A stretch of DNA of 64,000 bases from Pseudomonas cremoris (GTDB taxonomy: Bacteria > Pseudomonadota > Gammaproteobacteria > Pseudomonadales > Pseudomonadaceae): assembly GCF_014230465.1 (NCBI RefSeq), contig NZ_JAAXCY010000017.1:1-64000 (forward strand). Direction: 5' to 3'. Below the pieces are notes generated by a model. The model was not told the origin of the DNA. It ran no database searches and was given only the letters and a program-made list of their open reading frames with translations. Position 1 is the stretch's first letter. Each line of letters opens with the position of its first letter. A program made the position numbers and the translations under genes. Positions 63,936-64,000 of the stretch are shown here, in pieces.

Positions 63936-64000
63936 CCTGAGCCAGGGGCCATTGCTGCGCGTGCAACTGATCAAGCAGGCCGAGCAGGAAAACGTACTGC
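63877..64000 (+). CDS. NRPS condensation-domain fragment without a 5' end
   Basis: In a frame different from the EIIC gene, EAWVKAEAERVALEPFDL leads into SQGPLLRVQLIKQAEQENVL, the stretch between core motifs C2 and C3 of an NRPS condensation domain. The frame is closed by TGA at 63874-63876, and no NRPS start or earlier C-domain motif precedes it. It continues past the window edge. The true gene boundary is unknown. Confidence 0.7.

Overview
This window looks like chromosomal DNA from a Pseudomonas of the P. fluorescens lineage. The evidence is the GC-rich coding sequence, the lexA2-imuA-imuB-dnaE2 mutagenesis operon, an OprD-family porin, yejABEF, and at least seven intergenic REP pairs built on the GTGGGAGCGGGCTTGC core typical of that group. 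I ran no database search. Family names come from motifs and remembered protein families.

Layout. 1-1.4 kb: 5' part of an Rhs-type polymorphic toxin gene (minus strand) that runs out of the window. 1.6-7.3 kb: the complete lexA2-imuA-imuB-dnaE2 damage-inducible translesion synthesis operon, with a perfect LexA2-type palindrome over its ribosome binding site and start codon. 7.4-11.6 kb: a hybrid sensor kinase and a short class II UvrA. 11.7-22.7 kb: mostly metabolic genes (second-type transketolase, YdcH-like protein, DUF1338 2-oxoadipate decarboxylase, OprD porin, MGH1-like glycosidase, SCP2 protein, histidine phosphatase, SohB protease). 22.8-31.3 kb: a DHA2 MFS pump with divergent LysR, a polyol-type dehydrogenase with an orphan sugar-binding protein, TerC/CBS/CorC protein, diguanylate cyclase, thioredoxin-like protein.

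31.6-38.3 kb: a plus-strand amino-acid catabolic locus: sigma-54-type promoter, ABC importer (binding protein, two permeases, ATPase), RidA, IclR regulator, DSD1-type PLP deaminase and a KdgK-like kinase framed by two nearly identical REP pairs. 38.4-41.2 kb: a parvulin and a second hybrid kinase with the same N-terminal input domain as the first. 41.3-52.9 kb: a ketone-body operon (GntP transporter, 3-hydroxybutyrate dehydrogenase, acetoacetyl-CoA synthetase) with a sigma-54-type promoter, next to a sigma-54 activator gene that is translationally coupled to the tail of the yejABEF peptide importer operon.

53-58.3 kb: second parvulin, LuxR solo, class III aminotransferase, polyamine-type binding protein, DUF1543 protein, aldo/keto reductase. 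58.4-62.8 kb: a compact satellite type VI secretion locus: hcp divergent from a three-gene overlapping operon encoding a TssA-like protein with a TssM-like C-terminus, a PppA phosphatase and a short PpkA-like kinase. The window ends with two small genes and an abrupt junction at about 63.88 kb, where the start of a PTS EIIC-type gene runs into the middle of a non-ribosomal peptide synthetase condensation domain.

The items I would look at first are the satellite T6SS locus with its TssA/TssM-like fusion, the EIIC/NRPS junction, the coupling of the ketone-body activator to yejF, and the LexA2 operator that covers its own start codon.
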